From assembly GCA_018304105.1 (NCBI GenBank), contig JAGVWX010000008.1, positions 1 through 60,952 on the forward strand: DNA of 60,952 bases, given 5' to 3'. Source of the stretch: Candidatus Pacearchaeota archaeon. Its GTDB lineage: Archaea > Nanobdellota > Nanobdellia > Pacearchaeales > GW2011-AR1. The translations under genes and the position numbers were made by a program. Below are positions 41,974 to 50,917 of this stretch, one piece after another (the stretch's first letter is position 1; each line of letters opens with the position of its first letter). The notes below the pieces were generated by a model, which was not told the origin of the DNA, ran no database searches, and was given only the letters and a program-made list of their open reading frames with translations.

Positions 41974-41990
41974 ATATACCTAGTATATAT
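41972..41990 (-). promoter_or_regulatory. Palindrome over the translation start of the DUF2080-like gene
   Basis: ATATATA-CCTAG-TATATAT is a perfect 7-bp inverted repeat immediately at the start codon (41973). CTTTATAAGG on the minus strand lies 15-20 bp further upstream as a possible TATA. The arrangement suits an autoregulatory operator. Confidence 0.5.
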
Positions 41991-42058
41991 GATCCTTATA
42001 AAGATTATGATTAAGTATTCTCGTTATCAGAATTAACAAAACCACCACCCCATAAATG

Positions 42059-42067
42059 TTTATAAAA
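42059..42067 (+). promoter_or_regulatory. TATA box of the RPA gene
   Basis: TTTATAAAA is centred about 25 bp before ATG 42088, consistent with a leaderless transcript. Confidence 0.55.
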
Positions 42068-42087
42068 CCTAGTTCTTTTTACAAAAA

Positions 42088-43026
42088 ATGGATAACTATC
42101 AAAAGCTTATTGAAAGAATTGCCAAGTCTTCCAACCTTGATATAAGCGAAATCGAGAGGCGGGTCGAGGCAAAAAAAGCAAAGCTCTCCGGACTAATTTC
42201 CAAAGAAGGTGCCGCGCAAATAGTTGCCGCAGAACTCGGAATAAACTTCGACCATGAAAAACTCAAAATCTCAGAAATCCTTGACGGAATGAAAAGGGCA
42301 AATATCGTTGGAAAAATAATCAGAACCTTTCCTGTAAGAGAATTCAACAAAAACGGCAGGGAAGGAAAAGTAGCCTCATTCATCCTCGCAGACGAGACCG
42401 CGAACATCCGCGTCGCCTTGTGGGACACAAACCATATTTCGTTGATTGAAAGCGGAAAAATCGGAATAAATTCCATCGTCGAAATCTCGGGCGGAAACAT
42501 AAGAAACAACGAATTGCATCTTTCTTCTTTCGCAGAATTAAAACTCAGCAACGAAAAAATAGAAAATGTTAATGAACAGCAAATGACCAGCGAAAAATCA
42601 CTCAAAGACGCCCAGCCCGGGCAAAACATTCGAACTCGCGCAATAATCGTCCACGCGTTCGAACCAAGATATTTCGAAGTCAATCCTGAGACTGGCAAGA
42701 AATTTACCGAAGCGGACAAAAACAATGGATTGCAGCCCAAAAAACGCGCACTCCTGAACATTACTTTAGACGACGGTACCGAGTCCATGCGTTCCGTGCT
42801 TTTCGGAGAGCAAATAAACAAACTCGGCATCGCAGATGAAGAAATCTTCTCTCTCGAAGAATACGCCAAAGCAAAAGAAAGAATATTGGGCGAAGAAAAA
42901 TATTTTATCGGCCAAATCCGCACAAACGCCTTCTCAAACTCCCCCGAACTCACAATCAACGGCGTCGAAGAAGTCAATCCCGATGAACTAATCAAAGAAC
43001 TTGAAGCAAAACAACTAACTCCGTAA
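42088..43026 (+). CDS. rpa: Replication protein A (OB-fold single-stranded DNA-binding protein)
   Basis: This 312-residue protein has an N-terminal helical segment and at least two OB-fold domains. The first runs from about residue 60 to 165 (ANIVGKIIRTFPVREFNKNG... VASFILADETANIRVALWD). The second spans about 180-300 and includes LNITLDDGTESMRSVLFGE. It protects single-stranded DNA in replication and repair. RadA follows on the same strand after a structured repeat, so the pair serves homologous recombination. Confidence 0.88.
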   Translation: MDNYQKLIERIAKSSNLDISEIERRVEAKKAKLSGLISKEGAAQIVAAELGINFDHEKLKISEILDGMKRANIVGKIIRTFPVREFNKNGREGKVASFILADETANIRVALWDTNHISLIESGKIGINSIVEISGGNIRNNELHLSSFAELKLSNEKIENVNEQQMTSEKSLKDAQPGQNIRTRAIIVHAFEPRYFEVNPETGKKFTEADKNNGLQPKKRALLNITLDDGTESMRSVLFGEQINKLGIADEEIFSLEEYAKAKERILGEEKYFIGQIRTNAFSNSPELTINGVEEVNPDELIKELEAKQLTP

Positions 43027-43081
43027 AAACATCGTTCTCACAACATATAATCTTTTAAACATCCCCCAACATTTAATAGTA

Positions 43082-43222
43082 TGCGGCGCTTGACCAATGC
43101 TAGTAAAATCATAATTTGGCGTTAGACGATATTGCCAGAACATTACTTATGCAATATCGTATGGGGGGGCGGGATATAAAAACGCCAAATTATAAGAAAG
43201 CAAGCTGTCCAATTACGCCGCA
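43082..43222 (+). repeat. Class III structured G-rich element between rpa and radA
   Basis: Outermost stem TGCGGCG/CGCCGCA (43082-43088/43216-43222). Main stem TAATTTGGCGTT/AACGCCAAATTA (43112-43123/43181-43192, perfect 12 bp). Inner stem ACGATATTGC/GCAATATCGT (43126-43135/43151-43160). Then ATGGGGGGGCGGG. It ends 19 bp before the radA start and would be in its leader if transcribed. Confidence 0.8.
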
Positions 43223-43241
43223 AAGAGTAAATTAATATACC

Positions 43242-44246
43242 ATGGCAAAAAAAGAAACTGAAGAAGAAGAAAAATCTGATGATGTTGAAGCTGAAGCAGC
43301 AGAAAAGAAATTAACAGACGTTCCAGGCATCGGCCCTGGAATAGCTTCAAAGCTTGAAGCGGCCGGCGTTTATGACTTAATGGGTCTCGCAGTCATGTCT
43401 CCTCCAGCATTATCTGAAATGGCTGGCGTAGGCGAAGCAGTGGCAAGAAAAGCAATCCAAGCAGCTCGTTCAATGATGAATCTCGGTTTTATGTCTGGCG
43501 ATGAATTCGCCAAAAAAAGAGAGAACGTCGTGTTCATAACAACAGGCTCACAATCTCTTAATTCTTTACTCGGCGGCAAAGGCGTAGAAACCGGCTCAAT
43601 TACCGAAGCATACGGCGCCTTCGGCTCAGGAAAAACCCAGCTTGCACTCACTCTCGCAGTAAACACTCAGCTCCCAAAAGACCAAGGCGGAATCGAAGGC
43701 AAATCGGTTTACATCGACACCGAATCAACATTCCGCCCGGAAAGAATCAGGCAAATCGCAGAAGCCATCGGCGCCAATCCTGAAAAAGTCCTGAAAAACA
43801 TTCTTGTTGCAAGAGCATTCAATTCAGACCATCAAATTCTTCTTCTTGACAAAATCAACGAAATGATAAAAGATGGCGAGCCAATCAAATTAGTTATCGT
43901 AGACTCACTCACCGCCCATTTCAGAGCAGAATTCGCAGGTCGCGGACAGCTCGCAGACAGACAGCAAAAATTAAACCGATACTTGCACAGCCTGCAAAAA
44001 CTCGCAGACCAGCACAATCTCGCAGTCTTCGTCACAAATCAGGTAATGGCAAACCCCGCAGTAATGTTCGGCGACCCAACAACAGCAATAGGCGGTCACA
44101 TCCTCGGCCACGCTTCAACTTACCGGCTCTACCTAAGGCGGGGAAAAGGCGGCTCCCGCGTCGCCAAGCTCATTGACTCTCCAAACCTCCCAGAAAACGA
44201 ATGCCAGTTCTTCCTCACAACCGCGGGAATAAGGGACGAAAGTTGA
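43242..44246 (+). CDS. radA: DNA repair and recombination protein RadA
   Basis: This archaeal RecA/Rad51-family recombinase of 334 residues has N-terminal helix-hairpin-helix ([19 protein letters not shown], from residue 24). Walker A is GAFGSGKT (125-132) and Walker B is in [19 protein letters not shown], with the L2/C-terminal region [18 protein letters not shown]. The usual Glu of GEFGSGKT is Ala126 here. No intein is present. It forms nucleoprotein filaments on RPA-coated DNA. Confidence 0.95.
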   Translation: MAKKETEEEEKSDDVEAEAAEKKLTDVPGIGPGIASKLEAAGVYDLMGLAVMSPPALSEMAGVGEAVARKAIQAARSMMNLGFMSGDEFAKKRENVVFITTGSQSLNSLLGGKGVETGSITEAYGAFGSGKTQLALTLAVNTQLPKDQGGIEGKSVYIDTESTFRPERIRQIAEAIGANPEKVLKNILVARAFNSDHQILLLDKINEMIKDGEPIKLVIVDSLTAHFRAEFAGRGQLADRQQKLNRYLHSLQKLADQHNLAVFVTNQVMANPAVMFGDPTTAIGGHILGHASTYRLYLRRGKGGSRVAKLIDSPNLPENECQFFLTTAGIRDES

Positions 44247-44308
44247 ACGCCCCAACACTAAGCAATCTCTGGATTAACCTCAAAGTAAGTTAACGCTGTT
44301 TATCACAA

Positions 44309-44320
44309 GTTTATATAATT
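44309..44320 (+). promoter_or_regulatory. TATA box of the PAS protein gene
   Basis: GTTTATATAATT is centred about 24 bp before ATG 44338. Confidence 0.55.
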
Positions 44321-44337
44321 CGGAGTTATAGAAATGC

Positions 44338-44730
44338 ATGGATGACCACACAAAAATTCTGGAAGAATTAGAAGCGCGAATCAAACCCCTTCTTGATAAC
44401 AGCCCAGACGGAATTTATTTCTGGCTTGATGAAACCAATATGATTTGTAACGAAAAGCTTGCGTCAATATTCGGCTACACAATAAAAGAGATTCTGTCAA
44501 AAACTCCTTTCCTAGAAAATTTAATTGCCGAAGACTACCGAGAAGTATTCTCGCTGAATTATCATCATCATGTCGCAAACTTATCTTTTCCCGTGACATT
44601 TAGATTCAACGGAATAAACAAATCAGGCAAAGAATTTCCGGCAGAAACCGACATGATTCCGTTTTCCTGGAAAAACCATGCAATAGCGTTTCACTTCGTA
44701 AGAAAAATCAGCGCGGCGCAGCAAACGTAG
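44338..44730 (+). CDS. Stand-alone PAS-domain protein, 130 aa
   Basis: A single PAS domain fills the protein: LLDNSPDGIYFWLDETNMIC near residues 18-37, the FGYTIKEILSKTPF segment, and ending HAIAFHFVRKIS. No kinase or output domain is attached. It may sense a small molecule or redox state and pass it to a partner. It has its own strong TATA-like box. Confidence 0.8.
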   Translation: MDDHTKILEELEARIKPLLDNSPDGIYFWLDETNMICNEKLASIFGYTIKEILSKTPFLENLIAEDYREVFSLNYHHHVANLSFPVTFRFNGINKSGKEFPAETDMIPFSWKNHAIAFHFVRKISAAQQT

Positions 44731-44819
44731 TTTGCTATTATCAGGACGCAAACAGAAACTCCGTGTCGAAAATCGCGCCTAATTGCGCTGCGCGACATCT
44801 ATAGTTTATATACTAAAAA

Positions 44820-47800
44820 TTAAAGAATAACTTGTCCTGTAATCTCTCCTTTGCTCTCCCAGACCCCTTCTTCTGCTCCCTTATCCTCTTCTGTATTCTC
44901 CCCTTCTGCAGCATTGCCTTCACCACTGCTTTCACCGCCAGGCCCGTCCTCTTTTCCCATCATTGAAAAGAACTTCTTAAACAATTTTTTCATATCTCCT
45001 TCTGATTCAGCAGGGGTGAATGTTGCAGAATTCATTATGCTTCTCACCTTGAAATACATTTTTGCTCCATTAACCATGTTTTTTACTCCCTGGATTGGCT
45101 GCATTTTTTTGTCCCATGGGGGGCTTTCTGTTTGTTCTCCCCTCATTTCTTTTTCCTGCGCATATATTAATTCATAAATTTTTTCAAAATCAATTTCTGC
45201 AGTCACATCTTTTTCGCCAACTTCTTCAGGAAGCATTGGTGTCATTTTTATTATATCATTTTCATTAACTTGTGCATAAAGATTAAACACAACTTCATTA
45301 GTTGCTAAATCCTTAAACTGAACAACGGCATCCAGGCTCCCCCCATATTTTTCTGCCATTGTTCTTATCATTTTCATGAACTTTTCATCCTGCTTAATCA
45401 TCCCCTTTTCTTCCGCTGTCATACCTTCTTCATTTTTTCTGTTCATTTTATCTTCAGGAGAGCCAGGGAACTCATGATTTTTCATTGCTTTTTTCATTTC
45501 AGATTCTATGAATTCTTTGGAAGGAAAAATCCAGGTTTTCATATAAGGAGAAATAATAGTTACCTCTTCGTCCATTCCGGGAATTTTAACTGTTTTTGCC
45601 TCTTCCCAATATTCTAATTTCCCATATTCTGTTTCATATTTTATATTAATTAGATTGTAATTCATAACATCTTTTATGTCAGTTTTATCCATGCACTTCA
45701 TTCTAAATGCCATTTCTCTTTGATTGTCTACATTTTTCCAATAAAGTTCAAAAATTCCAGAAGCGGCTTGCTCCCAGTTTTCAGCTGAATTGGCAAGATA
45801 CTCTTCAAAAAACCATTTCGCAAACTCTTGATTAAATCCTTTTTCAAATTCCTCTCTTTGTTTTATTAAATTTTGCAATTCAAATTTGCACCAGTCAGCA
45901 TTTCCCCCGGAATAATATTTATTTTTTAAAGGCTGTAATCTCTCAAATGGATCTCCCCATCCCCCAAACCAAATAAATCCATTTGTTTTTCCCTTTTCAG
46001 TTCTGCAGTTTCCTCCTGCTTCAAATCCCCCTAATTGTTCCTTAAATTCTTCCTTATTTTCAAATTCTTTCCACCATTCTCCTTCACCCTTTGTGCATTT
46101 TTCAATACACGTCTCATCAGGTTTGCAGCTCCCCTCGCATTTTTTGCTCTCTTCATCTACATTGCATTCCATTTCATTTCCACAACTTTCCCTAATGCAT
46201 TTTTCAATACATGGTCTTGCACAATCTTTGCTGCATCTTTGTTTTTGCTCTTGCTCCATTTTTTTATTTTCTTCATTTCTTCTTTCATCATCGCCATTAT
46301 CCTCATATCGCCTATTTTCTTCTTCATTCATTTGGGGCTGTTGTCCATCTTGCGGAGGCTGTTGATTTTCTTGAGGCTGTTGTCCATCTTGCGGAGGCTG
46401 TTGATTTTCCTGGTCTGATTCAGTTCCTGTTGTTTCTTGTCCTGTGTCTGCAGAACTGTCTGATTGTGAATCTGATGTTCCACTATCGCCAGTATCTCCC
46501 CCTTCAACATCAAATCCGGTTAGACCAACAACAAAACCAGTAACCTTTCCTGCAACCCCCTTAACAGAGTTAATAACATTTCCCGTTATTGACTCTGGTT
46601 GTTCTTCGGTTTGTTCCGTTATTTCTGATTCAGAATTCTCATTTGCGGTTTCAGTTTCTTGTTGAGGACTTTCTTGTATTTGTGCAGCTTCTTCAGAACT
46701 TGTTTGTTCTTTTTCTTCTTCAACCACGTTTGTTTCTGGCTCTTCTATAACGTTATCCTCTTCTTCAGTTTCTTCAACTTCTATTCTCTCGGGAAGTGCA
46801 ACACACTGTCCATTACTACAGACATCATTTTCTCCCCCACAATCCGATAAACTAGTGCATTGATTCCCAACTACATCCCCAATAACAATTTCTTCCTCAA
46901 CTTCTTCTTCAACAGTTCCGGGGCAAGCAAGCCCAGTATCTGTCCATAATCCATTTGAACACATACTAGAAATAATATTTTCTCCAGATCCACAATTCAT
47001 AGTTTTTTGTGTTCCGTCATCACATTCTTGCTCAGAACACTCGCTTAATTCTTTAACCTGGCACTTTCCTTCAGCACACTCCCCATTACCGCATAAAAAC
47101 TTACAATCTTCATTTACAACACAAGTTTGTTCTTCTATGCAGACTGGTTCTAATGAGCAGTTATTCTCGTCTTTTCCTTTGAAAATAACTTTTCCAGAAC
47201 ATTCAATTGGAGCATACTGGGGGCATAATGCACAGTCCTCCGCGCAGTTTTCAATTGTTTCATTTCCCTCGCAAACATGATTGCCGCATACAACCTCTTT
47301 TATCTCAATTATCACTTCTTTCGCCTTGCATTCTTTTGCAATACAATAAAAATCAACTTCTTCTTGTGTTCCATTTTCTCCTGCAATTGTGCCAACTCCT
47401 TTCCCGCAGATTTTCCCGCCGCACTGATCATCATCACAATCTATCTGCTCATTTTTATTATCGTCAAAATTATTATTGCATATTTCTTCTCCTTTTTCTC
47501 TGAACAGTTCTATTAATCTTTTCTTGAATTCTATCTGTGCAAAAGAATACTCTTTTTTGTCATAACCAGAAAATAAAGTCACATAAAATTGCTTTCTTTC
47601 CTCATAATTCTGTTTTCTTAATGCCTTTTCTTGCTTCCTTCTTTCCTGGTCTTGTTTTATCCAAAAATAAGGATCGTTATTTTCTTTTGGCTGTTTATTA
47701 TCATTATTATTTTCATTTATTGCATTTCCAGTAATAAAATTTCCAGTTATTGTGTTTTCAACTATATTATTGGAATCAGAATTTGAGCCTCCCTCCGTAT

Positions 47801-48983
47801 TTTCAACTACGACACTGTCCTGATTGTCCTCTTTAGAAATTTTATCTTCAACTACGGTCCTGCCTTGAATATCATTCTTTTGTTCAATCTCTTTCCACAC
47901 TTCATTTGCTTTTTGATTCCATGCTTCATTAATTGCCTGGATTTTCATATTTATTGTATTTAACTCCCCCCAATTTTGCTGTTCAGCAGCCCCCTTATAA
48001 TCATCCAACAAACTTATGATTTCTGATTTATAATATTCAACATCTTTATTTCTATACTGATCAGGAGAAATCATTTCCCCGCCCTCATCCATTTTGGGCA
48101 TAGGCCCTCGCGTATTTAACCATAAATTAAGGTTTATCCAGTTCCACTCACAATCATCACACATTTCTAATCTTGCAATTGCCTCAAATTTTTCTCCTTC
48201 ATAAAAACTGATTTCCTGAACAAGCATGTTCTGATTAGGCATTTGGCTTTCGCTTCCAAAAATACCTGACATTAAATCCTCACACTTGCCCTGGTTCTGC
48301 CTGAAATAACTCTCAAATGTTTTTTCTGCGTTTACACTTTCTTTTGCTAAAATCTCCGCATTTGATTGAGAAGGATCTGAATTAAACTTTTCAGCTAAAC
48401 TCTTAATTTCATTTATCTTCCCGCTAATATCTAATTGTTCTTCTGGTTTTTTGAATTCTATCCAAAAATTTAATCTGTAAATCAAATCTCCTTCTTTAAT
48501 AGGGCCCTCATTAGACTCTCTTTCTATTTGTTCATCTTTATTATCGCCTTCGTTATCAAACTGCTTTTTTGTGAAGATTGAAGGAAAAGCATCCAAGCTA
48601 ATTTGTATTTTCTTTCCATCAAACACAATCTTTTTCCATGCAGGAACAGAAGAATCTAATTTTTTATCATGCTCCTCTCCTTCTACCCAAACCCATTTTG
48701 TTTCTTCCGTAGGTTCTCCTAAAATCTCTCGAATTTTTTCCTGTTTTAAAACCCCACCCATTTGCTGATTAGTCGCTCCTAAAATTTCATTTAAATTTTG
48801 CCTTGATTTAGAGATATAAACTAAAAGATTTACATAGTCTATATTTCCTGTTTCATATTCTTCTGCATAATGTGTAATGCTTTTTATTTCAGAATCAGCA
48901 GAATTTGAAACTGCAAGAACACCACCTATTGAGAACAAGAACAGCACTATTAAAATTACAAACGACACCGTCCCCTTTTCCAT
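44820..48983 (-). CDS. Giant Cys-rich secreted or surface protein with ITG-type motifs, 1387 aa
   Basis: From ATG 48983 a hydrophobic signal/anchor (5-25) leads to a large acidic, Glu/Gln-rich protein. Cys-rich modules include CGNHVCEGNETIENCAEDCA and CTSLSDCGGENDVCSNGQC, and RCSKDCARPCIEKCIRESC later on. Low-complexity Pro/Gln repeats (QPPQDGQQPQE, 39-bp DNA repeat at 46338 and 46377) lie in the middle. ITGNFITGNAI, ITGNVINSV, TGFVVGLTGF and a C-terminal ITGQVIL recur. No enzyme domain is recognised. It is probably a surface or periplasm-like matrix protein. Confidence 0.75.
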   Translation of the reverse strand: MEKGTVSFVILIVLFLFSIGGVLAVSNSADSEIKSITHYAEEYETGNIDYVNLLVYISKSRQNLNEILGATNQQMGGVLKQEKIREILGEPTEETKWVWVEGEEHDKKLDSSVPAWKKIVFDGKKIQISLDAFPSIFTKKQFDNEGDNKDEQIERESNEGPIKEGDLIYRLNFWIEFKKPEEQLDISGKINEIKSLAEKFNSDPSQSNAEILAKESVNAEKTFESYFRQNQGKCEDLMSGIFGSESQMPNQNMLVQEISFYEGEKFEAIARLEMCDDCEWNWINLNLWLNTRGPMPKMDEGGEMISPDQYRNKDVEYYKSEIISLLDDYKGAAEQQNWGELNTINMKIQAINEAWNQKANEVWKEIEQKNDIQGRTVVEDKISKEDNQDSVVVENTEGGSNSDSNNIVENTITGNFITGNAINENNNDNKQPKENNDPYFWIKQDQERRKQEKALRKQNYEERKQFYVTLFSGYDKKEYSFAQIEFKKRLIELFREKGEEICNNNFDDNKNEQIDCDDDQCGGKICGKGVGTIAGENGTQEEVDFYCIAKECKAKEVIIEIKEVVCGNHVCEGNETIENCAEDCALCPQYAPIECSGKVIFKGKDENNCSLEPVCIEEQTCVVNEDCKFLCGNGECAEGKCQVKELSECSEQECDDGTQKTMNCGSGENIISSMCSNGLWTDTGLACPGTVEEEVEEEIVIGDVVGNQCTSLSDCGGENDVCSNGQCVALPERIEVEETEEEDNVIEEPETNVVEEEKEQTSSEEAAQIQESPQQETETANENSESEITEQTEEQPESITGNVINSVKGVAGKVTGFVVGLTGFDVEGGDTGDSGTSDSQSDSSADTGQETTGTESDQENQQPPQDGQQPQENQQPPQDGQQPQMNEEENRRYEDNGDDERRNEENKKMEQEQKQRCSKDCARPCIEKCIRESCGNEMECNVDEESKKCEGSCKPDETCIEKCTKGEGEWWKEFENKEEFKEQLGGFEAGGNCRTEKGKTNGFIWFGGWGDPFERLQPLKNKYYSGGNADWCKFELQNLIKQREEFEKGFNQEFAKWFFEEYLANSAENWEQAASGIFELYWKNVDNQREMAFRMKCMDKTDIKDVMNYNLINIKYETEYGKLEYWEEAKTVKIPGMDEEVTIISPYMKTWIFPSKEFIESEMKKAMKNHEFPGSPEDKMNRKNEEGMTAEEKGMIKQDEKFMKMIRTMAEKYGGSLDAVVQFKDLATNEVVFNLYAQVNENDIIKMTPMLPEEVGEKDVTAEIDFEKIYELIYAQEKEMRGEQTESPPWDKKMQPIQGVKNMVNGAKMYFKVRSIMNSATFTPAESEGDMKKLFKKFFSMMGKEDGPGGESSGEGNAAEGENTEEDKGAEEGVWESKGEITGQVIL

Positions 48984-49035
48984 AAAAAACAAAAGGAGAT
49001 ATATTATAAAAAGCTATCGCAATTATAGTTGTTCC

Positions 49036-49080
49036 AGTTAAGTACTCTCCGAATATCGGCTTCGATAATGTTTTGAGATT
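49036..49080 (-). repeat. 45-bp repeat bordering surface genes; gap 48984-49221
   Basis: AGTTAAGTACTCTCCGAATA with the following 25 bases matches 59851-59895 at equal length with few differences. Read on the minus strand its first part encodes the S-E-S-T-stop-like ending also seen in coding copies. Around it the gap has no gene. Its right part (49190-49221) matches the 3' flank of the gene at 38916. Confidence 0.6.
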
Positions 49081-49221
49081 ATTAACATTAAGTTACGTGC
49101 CCGGAGAGATGTTTGGTCTTAGGTTAATGTTCTTTCGTCAAAATTAAAAATCTGCCAACGATAAAATTTTCTGCTAAAGGGCCTGAGTTTAAGTAAGGTT
49201 AAACTCTGCAAAAATAGTCGG

Positions 49222-50916
49222 TTAAGTGCTCATCAGGCCAAACTTTTCCAAATGTTCAGCAGCTTTTTCTTCGATAATGATTATTTCGCTAACCCCTTTT
49301 ACATGTTTATAATCAATTATTACTCCCTTTGCCTTAAGTTTATGTTTTTTATCTACCTTAATTTTCAGGCTTTCAATTCTGTTTTCTCCTAAAATAACAT
49401 CATCTATTTTTCCGATATAATATCCGCTTTCTGTATAAACTTTCTTATTCATTAAACCCTTGACGCTATTTTTTGGATGTTTTTTATAATTATCGGTCAT
49501 TCTAAACAAAAATCCGATAATCCTCTTTCTTAATACAATCAATAGGGCGAGAACAAAAAATATTAGTAAAAGTAATAAGATTATCTTCCAATTATAAGAA
49601 GATAGATTACCTATGGTTTTTCCGGCTATGTTTGTTTTTGGGATTATTGCCAAAAGTACAAAAATTAACAAAACTACGAGACCATAAGTGAAGGCCTTTC
49701 TCTTTCTTCTTGCTTGTTCGTTAAATCTTTTTAGAAGTTTATTAAATCGAATTAACAGGTATACAACAAAAAAGGCAATAGCTGAGGTAATGATCGCAAT
49801 ACCAAGCAAGATAAGCCTATTAGTTTTCTGAATTTTTAAAGAAGATTCTTCTATTTTTATTTCTTGGTCTTTGATTTTGAATTTTTGTTCTGCAAAAGCT
49901 CTTTGTTCATATCCATAAAAGATGTCTACTCTCAAGGCATACTCTCCATCTACTAATCCAATCTCTTCTATCTCTTTTTGGTAGGATAAATTCCCCTGCA
50001 CTGCTTTTGTTTCTATCTGGCTGAATATCTCTTCATTATCTTTATTAATGATTGTATATTTTACATAGACGTCAATCTTTTCTGCTCCTCTTTTTTCTAC
50101 TAATTCTACGCTAAATTTTAAAGTATTATTTTCAGTTAAGTTAATTTTCTTTAAATTTAAGGCTATATCAAATAAAGCCTTTGAACAGGGCATTTCTTCT
50201 ACTGGCTTGCTTTCTGTTCCGTTGCACGTTCCTGTGTTTCTGCACTCCCTTGTTTGGTTTCCGTCCGCACATAAGCCCCAAGGAGTGCAATCCCAAAAAT
50301 ATACGCATTGTTCTATTATTGTGGTTGTTCCGCCACCGCCCCCGCTTCCACCGCCCCCCGACGGTTGCTGAACTGGGGGGGTGACTGGAGAGCTTGTCAG
50401 TTCAAAATAATCCACAGCACTTGCGATTGCTCCAGAAGAACTATTTGCATAAAATGTGACGTTGTATCTTCCAACAATTGAAGGAGGATTATAAACTACG
50501 AATTGACCATTCACAAGATCTTTTGTCTGCTCCTGCGAGTTAGGAGCAACTATTCTCGCCCAAACAGACTGGACATTTAATGCTGAAATGGACAAACTTA
50601 TTGACGAGCCAACAACGGCAGAGCTTGGAGAGATTGAATAAGAAGTTATGCTTGCTGATCTATAATAAATGGTATCGTCAAAAAACCCGATATTGGCGGT
50701 ATAAGTTCCGCTTTCAGCGTTTCGTGTTGTCCCTTTTGCTTCTGATAAAAAAGTTGAGTTGTAATTAATTGATGATGGTTTTCCCGTCGCTATTCCTGTT
50801 CCAAACATGCTGACTGAATAATTTGAAGAGTTTGCCGTTAGCGCTAATGCTGGCTGAACTAGGAAAATCAAATTGATAAGGCAAGTAATTATCATTAAGA
50901 AATTTATTGTTTTCAT
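49222..50916 (-). CDS. Surface protein with TSP1-like domain, three TM segments and PRC-barrel, 564 aa
   Basis: From ATG 50916 it has a signal helix (about 5-25) and Ig-like beta domains. A thrombospondin-1-like segment follows (CVYFWDCTPWGLCADGNQTR), then further Ig-like domains and three membrane helices (about 365-470). The PRC-barrel ends it (about 475-560, NKKVYTESGYYIGKIDDVI). The end EHLEKFGLMST parallels that of the 925-residue protein. It has many sequons and a Gly/Thr linker. It follows the 1532-residue gene by one base, so the two are co-transcribed. Confidence 0.8.
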   Translation of the reverse strand: MKTINFLMIITCLINLIFLVQPALALTANSSNYSVSMFGTGIATGKPSSINYNSTFLSEAKGTTRNAESGTYTANIGFFDDTIYYRSASITSYSISPSSAVVGSSISLSISALNVQSVWARIVAPNSQEQTKDLVNGQFVVYNPPSIVGRYNVTFYANSSSGAIASAVDYFELTSSPVTPPVQQPSGGGGSGGGGGTTTIIEQCVYFWDCTPWGLCADGNQTRECRNTGTCNGTESKPVEEMPCSKALFDIALNLKKINLTENNTLKFSVELVEKRGAEKIDVYVKYTIINKDNEEIFSQIETKAVQGNLSYQKEIEEIGLVDGEYALRVDIFYGYEQRAFAEQKFKIKDQEIKIEESSLKIQKTNRLILLGIAIITSAIAFFVVYLLIRFNKLLKRFNEQARRKRKAFTYGLVVLLIFVLLAIIPKTNIAGKTIGNLSSYNWKIILLLLLIFFVLALLIVLRKRIIGFLFRMTDNYKKHPKNSVKGLMNKKVYTESGYYIGKIDDVILGENRIESLKIKVDKKHKLKAKGVIIDYKHVKGVSEIIIIEEKAAEHLEKFGLMST

Positions 50917-50917
50917 T

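Noticed and set aside
42099-42995. A 298-codon minus-strand frame opposite RPA
   Set aside because: It is a shadow: Ser/Phe-rich, without family similarity, and wholly within the well-recognised RPA gene.
151-43222. A CRISPR array made of the recurring repeats
   Set aside because: Copies are kilobases apart with no regular spacers, and no cas gene is seen.
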